NCBI RefSeq assembly: GCF_016836705.1
Contig: NZ_JAFCGY010000038.1
Location: 1-42,901 of the forward strand
Reading direction: 5' to 3'
DNA length: 42,901 nucleotides
Origin: Mesorhizobium caraganae
GTDB taxonomy: Bacteria > Pseudomonadota > Alphaproteobacteria > Rhizobiales > Rhizobiaceae
The notes beneath the pieces are model-generated. The model ran no database searches. It saw only the letters and a program-made list of their open reading frames with translations, and had not been told where the DNA came from. The position numbers and the translations under genes were made by a program. Positions 35,890 to 42,901 of this stretch are shown piece after piece; the first letter of the stretch is position 1, and each line of letters begins with the position of its first letter.

Positions 35890-36993
35890 TCAAGGTACAA
35901 ATATCAGAAATACGTAAGTAAAAAATACAACAGCATGGACCATTCCGGTCAGGAACGTCGTCCTTTCGTTACTAAAGCTTACGCCGCATATGAAAAGCGC
36001 TAAAACCAAAAGTACTGCGTCGGCCTCCGGGAGCCCCAGGGTTAACCCTCGTCCCGTCAGCAGGCTGGCTGCTGCGACCGCCGGTATTGTCAAACCAATC
36101 GTGGCGCAAGCCGAACCCATTGCGACATTCAGGCCGCGCTGCAGCTCATTGTTGAGTGAAGCGCGAACCGCCGAAATGGCCTCCGGCATCAAAACCAGAC
36201 CCGCGATCATTGCCCCCACAATGCTGTCAGCCTGGGCCACCTGGTAGGCAACGAGCGCATCTTCAACACTTGCGGCGACCTGCTCGGCGAGCATGACAAT
36301 TCCAATCAGCCCGATCACCAGGAGCAAAGCGCTGGCAGAGATGCTTTCGTGAGGCGCGGTTCGCATCGAGACGTCGAGTGCTTCTCCTTCGACGAAGTCG
36401 TCCCGGTGCCGGACCGTCTGCGCGAACACGAAACTTGCATAGAGAAGCACTGAAAGCACGCTGACAAAACCAAGTTGCGCTGCTGAAAATGTGCCGGGAT
36501 CGGTGGTCCGTGTGTAGGTCGGCAGGATAAGCGTCATGACGGTCAGTGCGACCAGAACCGCCAGATATGCGCTTGTCCCTTGCCGGACTATTGCCTGCTT
36601 GCGATGACGCCAGCCACCAAGCGTGAGACACATCCCGACAACGCCGGTGGAGGCAATCATCACCGTCGAGAAGACGGACTCACGTGCAAGCGTGGGGTTG
36701 TTCTCTCCATGCAGCATCATGGAAACGATGATCGACACTTCGATTGCCGTCACGGCAAAAGTCAGCACCAATGTGCCGTAGGGCTCCCCCACACGGAGGG
36801 CCACCGCCTCGGCGTGATCGAGCACCACGAAAATTGTGATGAACATGATCGCACTCGAAAGCGCTCCGACGAGGATCCTGACGCTCTGCGAACCTTCGTC
36901 CACCGACAGCCCGCTGGCTCTGACCGCAACGGCCATTGCCAGGGCGGCCAAAGGCATCGCATAGGAAATCGCCGATCGTGCGAAACCAGTCAT
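35890..36993 (-). CDS. chaA: ChaA-type calcium/sodium-proton antiporter
   Basis: The 367-residue membrane protein has ten or eleven hydrophobic spans. It carries both signature halves: VGEPYGTLVLTFAVTAIEVSIIVSMML with the ion-binding Glu, and DSIVGAMIAGLVLMPEAISAVRASLNNELQRGLNVAMGSA. Length matches E. coli ChaA (366). It should expel Ca2+ or Na+ in exchange for protons at the inner membrane. A Met start at 36993 follows weak upstream sequence. Confidence 0.87.
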   Translation of the reverse strand: MTGFARSAISYAMPLAALAMAVAVRASGLSVDEGSQSVRILVGALSSAIMFITIFVVLDHAEAVALRVGEPYGTLVLTFAVTAIEVSIIVSMMLHGENNPTLARESVFSTVMIASTGVVGMCLTLGGWRHRKQAIVRQGTSAYLAVLVALTVMTLILPTYTRTTDPGTFSAAQLGFVSVLSVLLYASFVFAQTVRHRDDFVEGEALDVSMRTAPHESISASALLLVIGLIGIVMLAEQVAASVEDALVAYQVAQADSIVGAMIAGLVLMPEAISAVRASLNNELQRGLNVAMGSACATIGLTIPAVAAASLLTGRGLTLGLPEADAVLLVLALFICGVSFSNERTTFLTGMVHAVVFFTYVFLIFVP

Positions 36994-37093
36994 TCAAGCC
37001 CCCATGCGTCTCTGCAAACCGTGCGGAAAGCCTGTGCGGAGCACCCCAATGTCATTGCGAAGCCGGCAATCCCCATCACCCGGCATTCGACCC

Positions 37094-38860
37094 TCAAGCC
37101 GTCTTCTGAACCACCAACCCCAGTTCCTCCACCATCGCCTCCCTCATCAAAAACTTCTGCGGCTTGCCGGTCACCGTCATCGGCAATTCGGTGCGGAAGC
37201 GGATGTAACGGGGGATTTTGTAGTGGGCGATCTGGCCGGCGCAGAAGTTCCTGATCTCCTGCTCGGTGGCGATCTGGTTGGGGTTCAGCACGATCCAGGC
37301 GCACAACTCCTCGCCATATTTGGTATCGGGAATGCCGAACACCTGCACTTCCTTGACCTTGGGATGGCGGTAGAGGAACTCCTCGACCTCGCGCGGATAG
37401 ACGTTCTCGCCGCCCCGGATGACCATGTCCTTGACCCGGCCGACGATGTTGCAATAGCCCTCGGCATCTATTGTTGCGAGGTCGCCGGTGTGCATCCAGC
37501 CGTCGCTATCGATTGCCTCGGCGGTTTTTTCCGCGTCGTCCCAATAGCCCTTCATCACGGAATAGCCGCGCGTGCACAGTTCGCCGGGCGCGCCGACGGC
37601 GACGGTGGCGCCCTCGGCGTCGATGGCCTTGACCTCGACATGCGGGTGGATGCGGCCGACGGTGGAGACGCGCTTTTCCAGCGGGTCGTCGACGCTGCTC
37701 TGGAACGAGACCGGACTGGTCTCTGTCATGCCGTAGGCGATGGTCACCTCTTCCATATGCATCAGCGAGACCACTTTCTTCATCACCTCGATCGGGCATG
37801 GTGAACCCGCCATGATGCCCGTGCGCAGGCTGGAGAGGTCGAAGCTGGCGAAGTCGGCGTGGTCGAGCATGGCGACGAACATGGTGGGCACGCCGTAGAG
37901 GCCGGTGCAGCGTTCCTGCGCCACCGCCTTGAGCGTCGCGCCGGCATCGAACCCCTCGCCCGGGAAAACCATCGTGGCGCCCTTGGTGACACAGCCCATC
38001 GTGCCCATCGACATGCCGAAGCAGTGGTAGAGCGGCACCGGAATGCAGAGCCGGTCGTCGACGGTAAGCTTGATTGCCGCGGTGACGAAATTGCCGTTGT
38101 TGACGATGTTGGTGTGGGTCAGCGTGGCGCCCTTGGGCGCGCCTGTCGTGCCCGAGGTGAACTGGATGTTGATGGCCTCGCCGGGCTTCAACCCCTCGGA
38201 GATGCGGTCGAGGCTGTCATGCTCGTCGCGGCCGGCCATCGACAGCACATCGGCGAAATTGAACATGCCGGGCGAATTGTCGTCGCCCATGCGGATGACG
38301 ATCTTCAGCGTCGGCAGTTTCTGCGCCTTGAGCTTGCCGGGGGTGGCCTTGGCGAGCTCCGGCGCCAGCGTCTCGATCATGCCGAGATAGTCGGAGGTCT
38401 TGAAACTGGCCGCCGTCACCAGCGCCTTGCAGCCGACCTTATTGAGAGCATATTCCAGTTCGGTCAGCCGGTAGGCCGGGTTGATGTTGACCAGGATCAG
38501 GCCGATGCGGGCGGTGGCGAACTGCGTCACCAGCCATTCCCAGCGGTTGGGCGACCAGATGCCGACGCGGTCGCCCTTTTCGAGGCCAAGCGCCAAGAAG
38601 CCGGCGGCGAGCGTGTCGACGGTGTCAGACAGTTCGCTCCAGGTGAAGCGCTTGTCCTGGCCGAGGAAGACGGCGGCATCCTGCGTGGCGTATTTGCTGA
38701 CCGTGTCGGAAAACAGCGTGGGAATCGTCTGTTTCAGCAGCGGCGCCGAGCGATCGCCCGAGACATGCGCCCTGCCGTCGACCGGGGCGATGAAGGTGCC
38801 GCCTTTGGCCGGGCCGCGCAAATGTGTGGCGTTCTGGAGTTCGTCGAGTTTGATCGCCAT
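37094..38860 (-). CDS. Acyl-CoA synthetase (AMP-binding)
   Basis: The 588-residue enzyme activates a carboxylic acid with ATP and CoA. The start at 38860 (MAIKLDELQNATHLRG) has GGAGGAAA upstream; a longer frame would run into a repeat element. Key motifs are the P-loop FTSGTTGAPKGATLTH, then AYGMTETSPVSF, then GWMHTGDLATIDAEGYCNIVGRVKDMVIRGGENVYPREVE with the hinge Asp, and the C-terminal Lys in TGKPQKFLMRE. It resembles medium- or long-chain fatty-acid ligases rather than acetyl-CoA synthetase. It is near hisG but separated by a RIME-like repeat. Confidence 0.92.
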   Translation of the reverse strand: MAIKLDELQNATHLRGPAKGGTFIAPVDGRAHVSGDRSAPLLKQTIPTLFSDTVSKYATQDAAVFLGQDKRFTWSELSDTVDTLAAGFLALGLEKGDRVGIWSPNRWEWLVTQFATARIGLILVNINPAYRLTELEYALNKVGCKALVTAASFKTSDYLGMIETLAPELAKATPGKLKAQKLPTLKIVIRMGDDNSPGMFNFADVLSMAGRDEHDSLDRISEGLKPGEAINIQFTSGTTGAPKGATLTHTNIVNNGNFVTAAIKLTVDDRLCIPVPLYHCFGMSMGTMGCVTKGATMVFPGEGFDAGATLKAVAQERCTGLYGVPTMFVAMLDHADFASFDLSSLRTGIMAGSPCPIEVMKKVVSLMHMEEVTIAYGMTETSPVSFQSSVDDPLEKRVSTVGRIHPHVEVKAIDAEGATVAVGAPGELCTRGYSVMKGYWDDAEKTAEAIDSDGWMHTGDLATIDAEGYCNIVGRVKDMVIRGGENVYPREVEEFLYRHPKVKEVQVFGIPDTKYGEELCAWIVLNPNQIATEQEIRNFCAGQIAHYKIPRYIRFRTELPMTVTGKPQKFLMREAMVEELGLVVQKTA

Positions 38861-38928
38861 CGCCGTTTCCTCCCGGGATATGGCGAGCCTATCAGCCTGA
38901 TGGGGCTGTGGAAATCCCGTCGATGGTA

Positions 38929-39096
38929 CTCCTCCCCCTTGAGGGGAGGGTGCCGAGCGAGGCGAGGCGGGTGGGGTCGCCTCAACTGCCTCGACCCCTA
39001 TCTGGCTTTGAGTGAAAAGATGGAGCACTACCGCAGCGAGCCCACCCGTCCAGCCGCCTTCGGTGGCTGTCCACCCTCCCCTCAAGGGGGAGGGAG
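38929..39096. repeat. RIME-like palindromic repeat overlapping the hisG end
   Basis: The left end CTCCTCCCCCTTGAGGGG (38929 on, arm to 38952) is the near-exact reverse complement of the right end (39072-39096). Between them is GC-rich sequence with further inverted segments (GGCGGGTGGGG and CCCACCCG). The right arm supplies the last codons (Leu-Pro-Pro-Pro) and stop of hisG. Confidence 0.85.
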
Positions 39097-39783
39097 GGCG
39101 CTCATCTTCGCGGCGATATCGCGCAACAGCGCCTCATCGGGCGCAGCACGCACCTTCTTCGAAGCCACCAGACAAGCCTGCGACTTGAGCACAACGCCGT
39201 CGGCCAGCACCTTGAGATGGTTGGCGCGCAAGGTCGAGCCGGTGGTGGTGATGTCGACGATGACGTCGGCAAGGCCCGCCGCCGGCGCGCCTTCGGTGGC
39301 GCCGAGGCTTTCGACGATGCGGTAGACCTGGATGCCGTGCTTTTGCGAGAAGAATTGTTGCGTCAGCCGCCAGTATTTGGTGGCGATCCTCAGCCGCCGG
39401 CCATGGCGCTGGCGGAAATCGGCGGCGACATCGTCGAGGTCGGCCATGGTGTCGACGTCGAGCCAGATGCCGGGCACGGCCACGACCACATCGGCATGGC
39501 CGAAGCCGAGACGGGCGACGATCTCGGTGCGCGCTTCCCAGTCGGCAAGGTTTTCGCGCAGCAGATCTTCGCCTGTGATGCCGAGATCGACCGAGCCTTG
39601 GCCGATCTCGCCGGCAATTTCGGACGCCGACAGGAACGCCACCTCAATGCCTTCGGCGCCGTCGATGCGGGCGCGGTATTTGCGGTCGTCGCCGGGCAGG
39701 CTGACGGCAAGCCCGGCCTCGGCCAACACCTCCAGCGCCTGCTCCTTGAGCCGGCCTTTCGACGGGATTGCCAACGTGATCAT
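39082..39783 (-). CDS. hisG: ATP phosphoribosyltransferase, catalytic subunit (short form)
   Basis: The 233-residue enzyme starts histidine synthesis by joining ATP and PRPP. It shows ITLAIPSKGRLKEQALEVL at the start, then GSVDLGITGEDLLRE, then VADIIVDIT-like VDITTTGSTLRANHL, the PRPP loop. The short form lacks the regulatory C-terminal domain and needs HisZ, encoded directly upstream with a 4-base ATGA overlap. Its C terminus ends in repeat sequence (see the repeat at 38929). Confidence 0.95.
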   Translation of the reverse strand: MITLAIPSKGRLKEQALEVLAEAGLAVSLPGDDRKYRARIDGAEGIEVAFLSASEIAGEIGQGSVDLGITGEDLLRENLADWEARTEIVARLGFGHADVVVAVPGIWLDVDTMADLDDVAADFRQRHGRRLRIATKYWRLTQQFFSQKHGIQVYRIVESLGATEGAPAAGLADVIVDITTTGSTLRANHLKVLADGVVLKSQACLVASKKVRAAPDEALLRDIAAKMSALPPP

Positions 39784-40898
39784 TGCGGCTCTCCCCGCAG
39801 CGCTTCGATGCGGTCGAGCCAGACGGAGAAACCGACGCCTGGGATCGGCGTCTTGGCGCCGAGCAGCGTCAGCAGCCGGTCGTAACGGCCGCCGCCGGCC
39901 AGCGGTCGCTCGCCACCTTCAGCGGCGATCTCGAAGACGATGCCGGTGTAGTAATCCAGCGGACGGCCAAAGGCGGCGTCGTAGCGGATTGTCTTTGCCG
40001 GCAGGCCATGCGCCTCGATGGCCCTGGCGCGGGCGGCGAATTTTTCCAGTGCCGCGCCGAGCGAAAGCCCGGCAGAGGCCGCGAAGCTTTCGAGCGCAGC
40101 ACTCGCGCCGTCCAGCGGCACGTCGATGGCGAGAAAATCCTTCAGTGCCGCGAAGGCTTCGTTCGACAGTCGCACGCTGCGCAATTCGGCCTTTTCGATC
40201 AATCGCCGGGCAATGTCCGCTGGCGCTCGTCCGCCTGACGCCAAAAGGCCTGCCTCTTCCATGCCGCCGGCAATGTGAGCGGACAGCGCTTCGAGATCGC
40301 CGTCGAGCACTAGGGCCGCGACATCGCCATCAAGCTGGCCGTTGCGCGGCGGGTTGGCGAGGTCGGCGAGCGCCGCCTGCAGCATCGGCGCGGAGCCGAA
40401 GGCGCGCGCCAACCGCATGCGCCAGCCGCGCGGCAGGCCGAGCGCCGCCAGCACCGCCTCGAAGATGGTCTGGTCGCCGAGCATGATCGCCAGGGGGTGG
40501 CCCGGCAGCACCAGCTGCAGCAGCGCATGCGCATCGGCCAGCGAACGGGCGTCGGCCTCAGCCGTATTGCGGTCGCCGAGATCCTCGATGCCGGCCTGGA
40601 AAAACTCGTTGCCGCCCTCGCGGCGCTGGCGAAACACTTCGCCGAGGTAGGAATAGCGGCGCGGCGTGCCGGCCTGGCTGGCTATGTGGTCGAGGCAGAC
40701 GGGAATGGTGAATTCAGGCCGCAGGCACAGCGTCTTGCCGGTCTCGCTTTCGGTGAGAAAAATGCGACGGCGCAGATCCTCGCCGGCCATGTCGAGGAAC
40801 GGATCGGCCGGCTGCAACACGGCCACTTCCACCGCATGGGTGTTGCGGGTGGCGAAGAGGTTGGTGATTTCGGTTGCGATGGTGGGGCGGGAGGTCAT
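39780..40898 (-). CDS. hisZ: ATP phosphoribosyltransferase regulatory subunit
   Basis: The 372-residue protein is a catalytically inactive relative of histidyl-tRNA synthetase that forms an octamer with HisG and allows feedback by histidine. Motif-2-like sequence is RRYSYLGEVFRQRREGGNEFFQAGIEDLG, and LDYYTGIVFEIAAEGGERPLAGGGRYDRLL is the tRNA-synthetase-like segment. The start at 40898 (MTSRPTIATEITNL) avoids the repeat upstream. It overlaps hisG by four bases. Confidence 0.95.
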   Translation of the reverse strand: MTSRPTIATEITNLFATRNTHAVEVAVLQPADPFLDMAGEDLRRRIFLTESETGKTLCLRPEFTIPVCLDHIASQAGTPRRYSYLGEVFRQRREGGNEFFQAGIEDLGDRNTAEADARSLADAHALLQLVLPGHPLAIMLGDQTIFEAVLAALGLPRGWRMRLARAFGSAPMLQAALADLANPPRNGQLDGDVAALVLDGDLEALSAHIAGGMEEAGLLASGGRAPADIARRLIEKAELRSVRLSNEAFAALKDFLAIDVPLDGASAALESFAASAGLSLGAALEKFAARARAIEAHGLPAKTIRYDAAFGRPLDYYTGIVFEIAAEGGERPLAGGGRYDRLLTLLGAKTPIPGVGFSVWLDRIEALRGEPQ

Positions 40899-40911
40899 GG
40901 GCAGCGCCCTT

Positions 40912-41060
40912 CCCTTCTCCCCTTGTGGGAGAAAGTGGCCGAGCGAAGCTCGGTGGGATGAGGGGTGCGTGACGGAATGAGGCGTTGGCGTTCCCTGGAA
41001 CACCCCTCATCCGTCTCGGCGCTCCTCGCCGATCCACCTTCTCCCACAAGGGGAGAAGGG
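40912..41060. repeat. RIME-like palindromic repeat between hisS and hisZ
   Basis: The left arm begins CCCTTCTCCCCTTGTGGGAG (40912-40938) and the right arm (41034-41060) is its reverse complement apart from one A insertion or change. Inner segments GGGATGAGGGGTG and CACCCCTCATCC also pair. The element lies wholly in the gap between two genes of the same operon. Confidence 0.87.
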
Positions 41061-41079
41061 AAGAACAGCGCGGCGCTCA

Positions 41080-42573
41080 TCATTTCGCTCGTTCCTCGGC
41101 CTGCGCCGCGAGTATCTTCATCACCTCGGCGACCAGCTCGCCCTCCGCCACCGTCACCTGTGCAGGCCTTGCTGCCCGCCATTCGGCGTTGTCGGTAATC
41201 TCCGCCGACATGCGGGCGCCCTCGATCAGGTCCTTGATCTGCAGCTCGCCTTTGGCGCGCTCGTCGCCGCCCTGGATGATTGCGACCGGGCTGCCACGGC
41301 GGTCGGCGTATTTCAGCTGCGCCTTCATGCCGGCGCCGCCGAGATACATTTCGGAGCGGATGCCGGCAGCGCGCAGTTGCGCAACCATCTTCTGGTAGCG
41401 GCCGAGGCTTTCGGTATCCTTGTCCATCACCAGCACGACGACCGGCGCGATGACATCGGTGGTGTCCAGCTTGCCGAGGTTCTTCAGCGCCGTCATCAGG
41501 CGGGAGACGCCGATGGAAAAGCCCGTCGCCGGCACTGGCTCGCCACGGAAGCGCGAGACCAGCCCATCGTAGCGGCCACCGCCGCCGACCGAGCCGAAGC
41601 GCACGATCTGGCCATCCTCGTTGGGGATCTCGGCCAGAAGCTCGGCCTCGAAGACGGGGCCCGTGTAGTATTCGAGCCCGCGAACGACGGAGCGGTCCAT
41701 GGCGATACGATCTTCGCCGTATCCGGCCGCCCTGACCAAGGCTTCAATGGTCGAGAGCTCGCCAACGCCTTCCTGATAGATCGCGTTCGCACCCACATTA
41801 GAATCCTGGCGCGCCTGTTCCCTCGCTGTCGCGAGAAGGACGGCCTCGGCTTGCACCTCATTCAGTCCAGCGCCCTTGGCAAAGTCACCCTCGCCTTCCT
41901 TGCCGCCATCCCAGCGACCCGGACCAAGCAGAAGCTTCACGCCTTCCGGCCCGAGCTTGTCCAGTTTGTCGATAGCCCGCAGCACGGTCAGGCGGCGCCC
42001 TGCGTTCTCCTCACCGCCGAGCCCGATCGCCTCCAGCACGCCGTCGAGCACCTTGCGATTGTTGACGCGGATGACGTAGTCGCCGCGTTTGATGCCGAGC
42101 GCTTCCATCACGTCGGCCATCATCATCGCCATTTCGGCGTCGGCGGCGACACCCGGCGTGCCGATGGTGTCGGCGTCGAACTGCATGAACTGGCGGAAGC
42201 GGCCGGGGCCGGGCTTTTCGTTGCGGAACACCCAACCGGAGCGGTAGCTGCGATACGGCTTCGGCAGCCTCTCAAAATTCTCGGCGACGTAACGCGCCGT
42301 CGGCGCAGTCAGGTCGTAGCGCAGCGACAGCCACTGCTCGTCATCGTCCTGGAACGAGAACACGCCTTCGTTCGGCCGGTCCTGGTCGGGCAGGAATTTG
42401 CCGAGCGCATCGGTGTATTCGATCAGCGGCTGGTCGGCCGGTTCGAAACCATACAGCTCATAAACCGAGCGGATCGTCGCCATCATCTTCTCGACGGCAC
42501 GGATATCGTCGGCGCTGCGGTCGGCAAAGCCGCGCGGCAGCCGCGCTTTCGTCTTTTCCGATTTGTCGGCCAT
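41080..42573 (-). CDS. hisS: Histidyl-tRNA synthetase
   Basis: The 497-residue class II synthetase charges tRNA-His. It shows motif 2 YRSGWVFRNEKPGPGRFRQFMQFDADTIG, then motif VRGLEYYTGPVFEAEL (His-specific), then SVGGGGRYDGLVSRFRGEPVPATGFSIGVSRL (motif 3) and a C-terminal anticodon-binding domain (VVVLVMDKDTESLGRYQKM). It is somewhat longer than E. coli HisS (424), as in other alphaproteobacteria. It is the first gene of hisS-hisZ-hisG. Confidence 0.96.
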   Translation of the reverse strand: MADKSEKTKARLPRGFADRSADDIRAVEKMMATIRSVYELYGFEPADQPLIEYTDALGKFLPDQDRPNEGVFSFQDDDEQWLSLRYDLTAPTARYVAENFERLPKPYRSYRSGWVFRNEKPGPGRFRQFMQFDADTIGTPGVAADAEMAMMMADVMEALGIKRGDYVIRVNNRKVLDGVLEAIGLGGEENAGRRLTVLRAIDKLDKLGPEGVKLLLGPGRWDGGKEGEGDFAKGAGLNEVQAEAVLLATAREQARQDSNVGANAIYQEGVGELSTIEALVRAAGYGEDRIAMDRSVVRGLEYYTGPVFEAELLAEIPNEDGQIVRFGSVGGGGRYDGLVSRFRGEPVPATGFSIGVSRLMTALKNLGKLDTTDVIAPVVVLVMDKDTESLGRYQKMVAQLRAAGIRSEMYLGGAGMKAQLKYADRRGSPVAIIQGGDERAKGELQIKDLIEGARMSAEITDNAEWRAARPAQVTVAEGELVAEVMKILAAQAEERAK

Positions 42574-42683
42574 GGGATGGGTACTCGGCGTTTCGTGGCG
42601 TTACGTGGATCGGTCAAATTACCGCTTTCCACGGCGCGCGTGTCCTAACCGATGCAGCAGGGAGCGGCAAGGGTTTGCGCTTC

Positions 42684-42782
42684 TTCCTTCTCCCCTTGTG
42701 GGAGAAGGTGGCCGAGCGAAGCCTGGTCGGATGAGGGGTGTTCCAGAAGGCACCAACGTCTCACTCCGCTGGAACACCCCTT
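42684..42782. repeat. Half-length RIME-like repeat
   Basis: TTCCTTCTCCCCTTGTGGGA followed by GAGCGAAGC and GGATGAGGGGTGTTCCAG repeats the left half of the element at 40912. The right side keeps CTGGAACACCCCTT but the distal arm is missing, so it is truncated. Confidence 0.75.
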
Positions 42783-42823
42783 GTATCTGCACGGAGGAGA
42801 CTTTGTGCGATGGAAGCGGCTGA

Positions 42824-42855
42824 GCCTCGAACCGGACGGCCATCCGATTCGAGGC
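42824..42855. repeat. Hairpin at the right edge
   Basis: GCCTCGAA and TTCGAGGC form an 8-bp stem with an inner CGGA/TCCG stem. No T run follows on either strand. Its role is unknown, and no gene could be placed between hisS and the window edge. Confidence 0.5.
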
Positions 42856-42901
42856 TTGGCGAAGTCGCCCGACACCCCTGCGGCTACAACCGTGGATGAG
42901 C

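Noticed and set aside
41377..42648. Long plus-strand open frame opposite hisS
   Set aside because: Antisense shadow; no motif and the hisS frame is certain.

Overview
The window looks like a chromosome segment of a rhizobial alphaproteobacterium, most likely Mesorhizobium or a close relative. The evidence is high GC, a hisS-hisZ-hisG operon with short-form HisG plus HisZ, divergent katG/oxyR, guaA next to rsmB, and small RIME-like palindromic repeats between housekeeping genes. The genus is inferred from gene content; no database was searched.

Bases 1 to about 22050 are one end of an integrated mobile element whose boundary is the 3' end of guaA. A tyrosine integrase lies just beyond the guaA stop, behind three copies of an 11-bp motif. 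An AlpA-type excisionase and a small Xre regulator with its own operator follow. Next comes a minus-strand maintenance block: antirestriction protein ArdC, a ParB-like protein, a strawberry-notch helicase/methyltransferase (split by a frameshift), a Toprim protein and a DUF2493 protein. This fits the guaA-targeting integrase (IntG) type known from Mesorhizobium ICEs, including the tripartite ones. ardC and the parB-like gene have matching structured 5' leaders.

Bases 3.1 to 8.0 kb are a graveyard of DNA-damage genes. There is a dnaE2 3' remnant, two head-to-head SRAP (YedK) genes that both lost their first residues, and a dinB with several frameshifts; a receiver-domain fragment lies beside them. 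Intact genes stand among them: a secreted Cys-rich protein divergent from a secreted thermonuclease, and a Pro/Ala-rich membrane protein. The left end holds DUF736, a small HTH regulator, an unknown protein and a frameshifted DUF6499/DUF2285 gene.

Bases 22.06 to 42.9 kb are core chromosome: guaA, a MarR regulator with a palindromic operator and divergent unknown gene, an MTA/SAH nucleosidase-thioesterase pair, rsmB, aqpZ, katG/oxyR, an accessory patch, an acyl-CoA synthetase, and hisG-hisZ-hisS. The patch between oxyR and the acyl-CoA synthetase holds a methyltransferase, membrane protein, LysR regulator, flavin monooxygenase and ChaA-type antiporter. In its middle lies a relic joining a second copy of the oxyR 3' region to a second copy of the synthetase 3' end, so two insertions appear to sit around a copy of the ancestral junction. 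No tRNA, rRNA, CRISPR array or intact insertion sequence was recognised.
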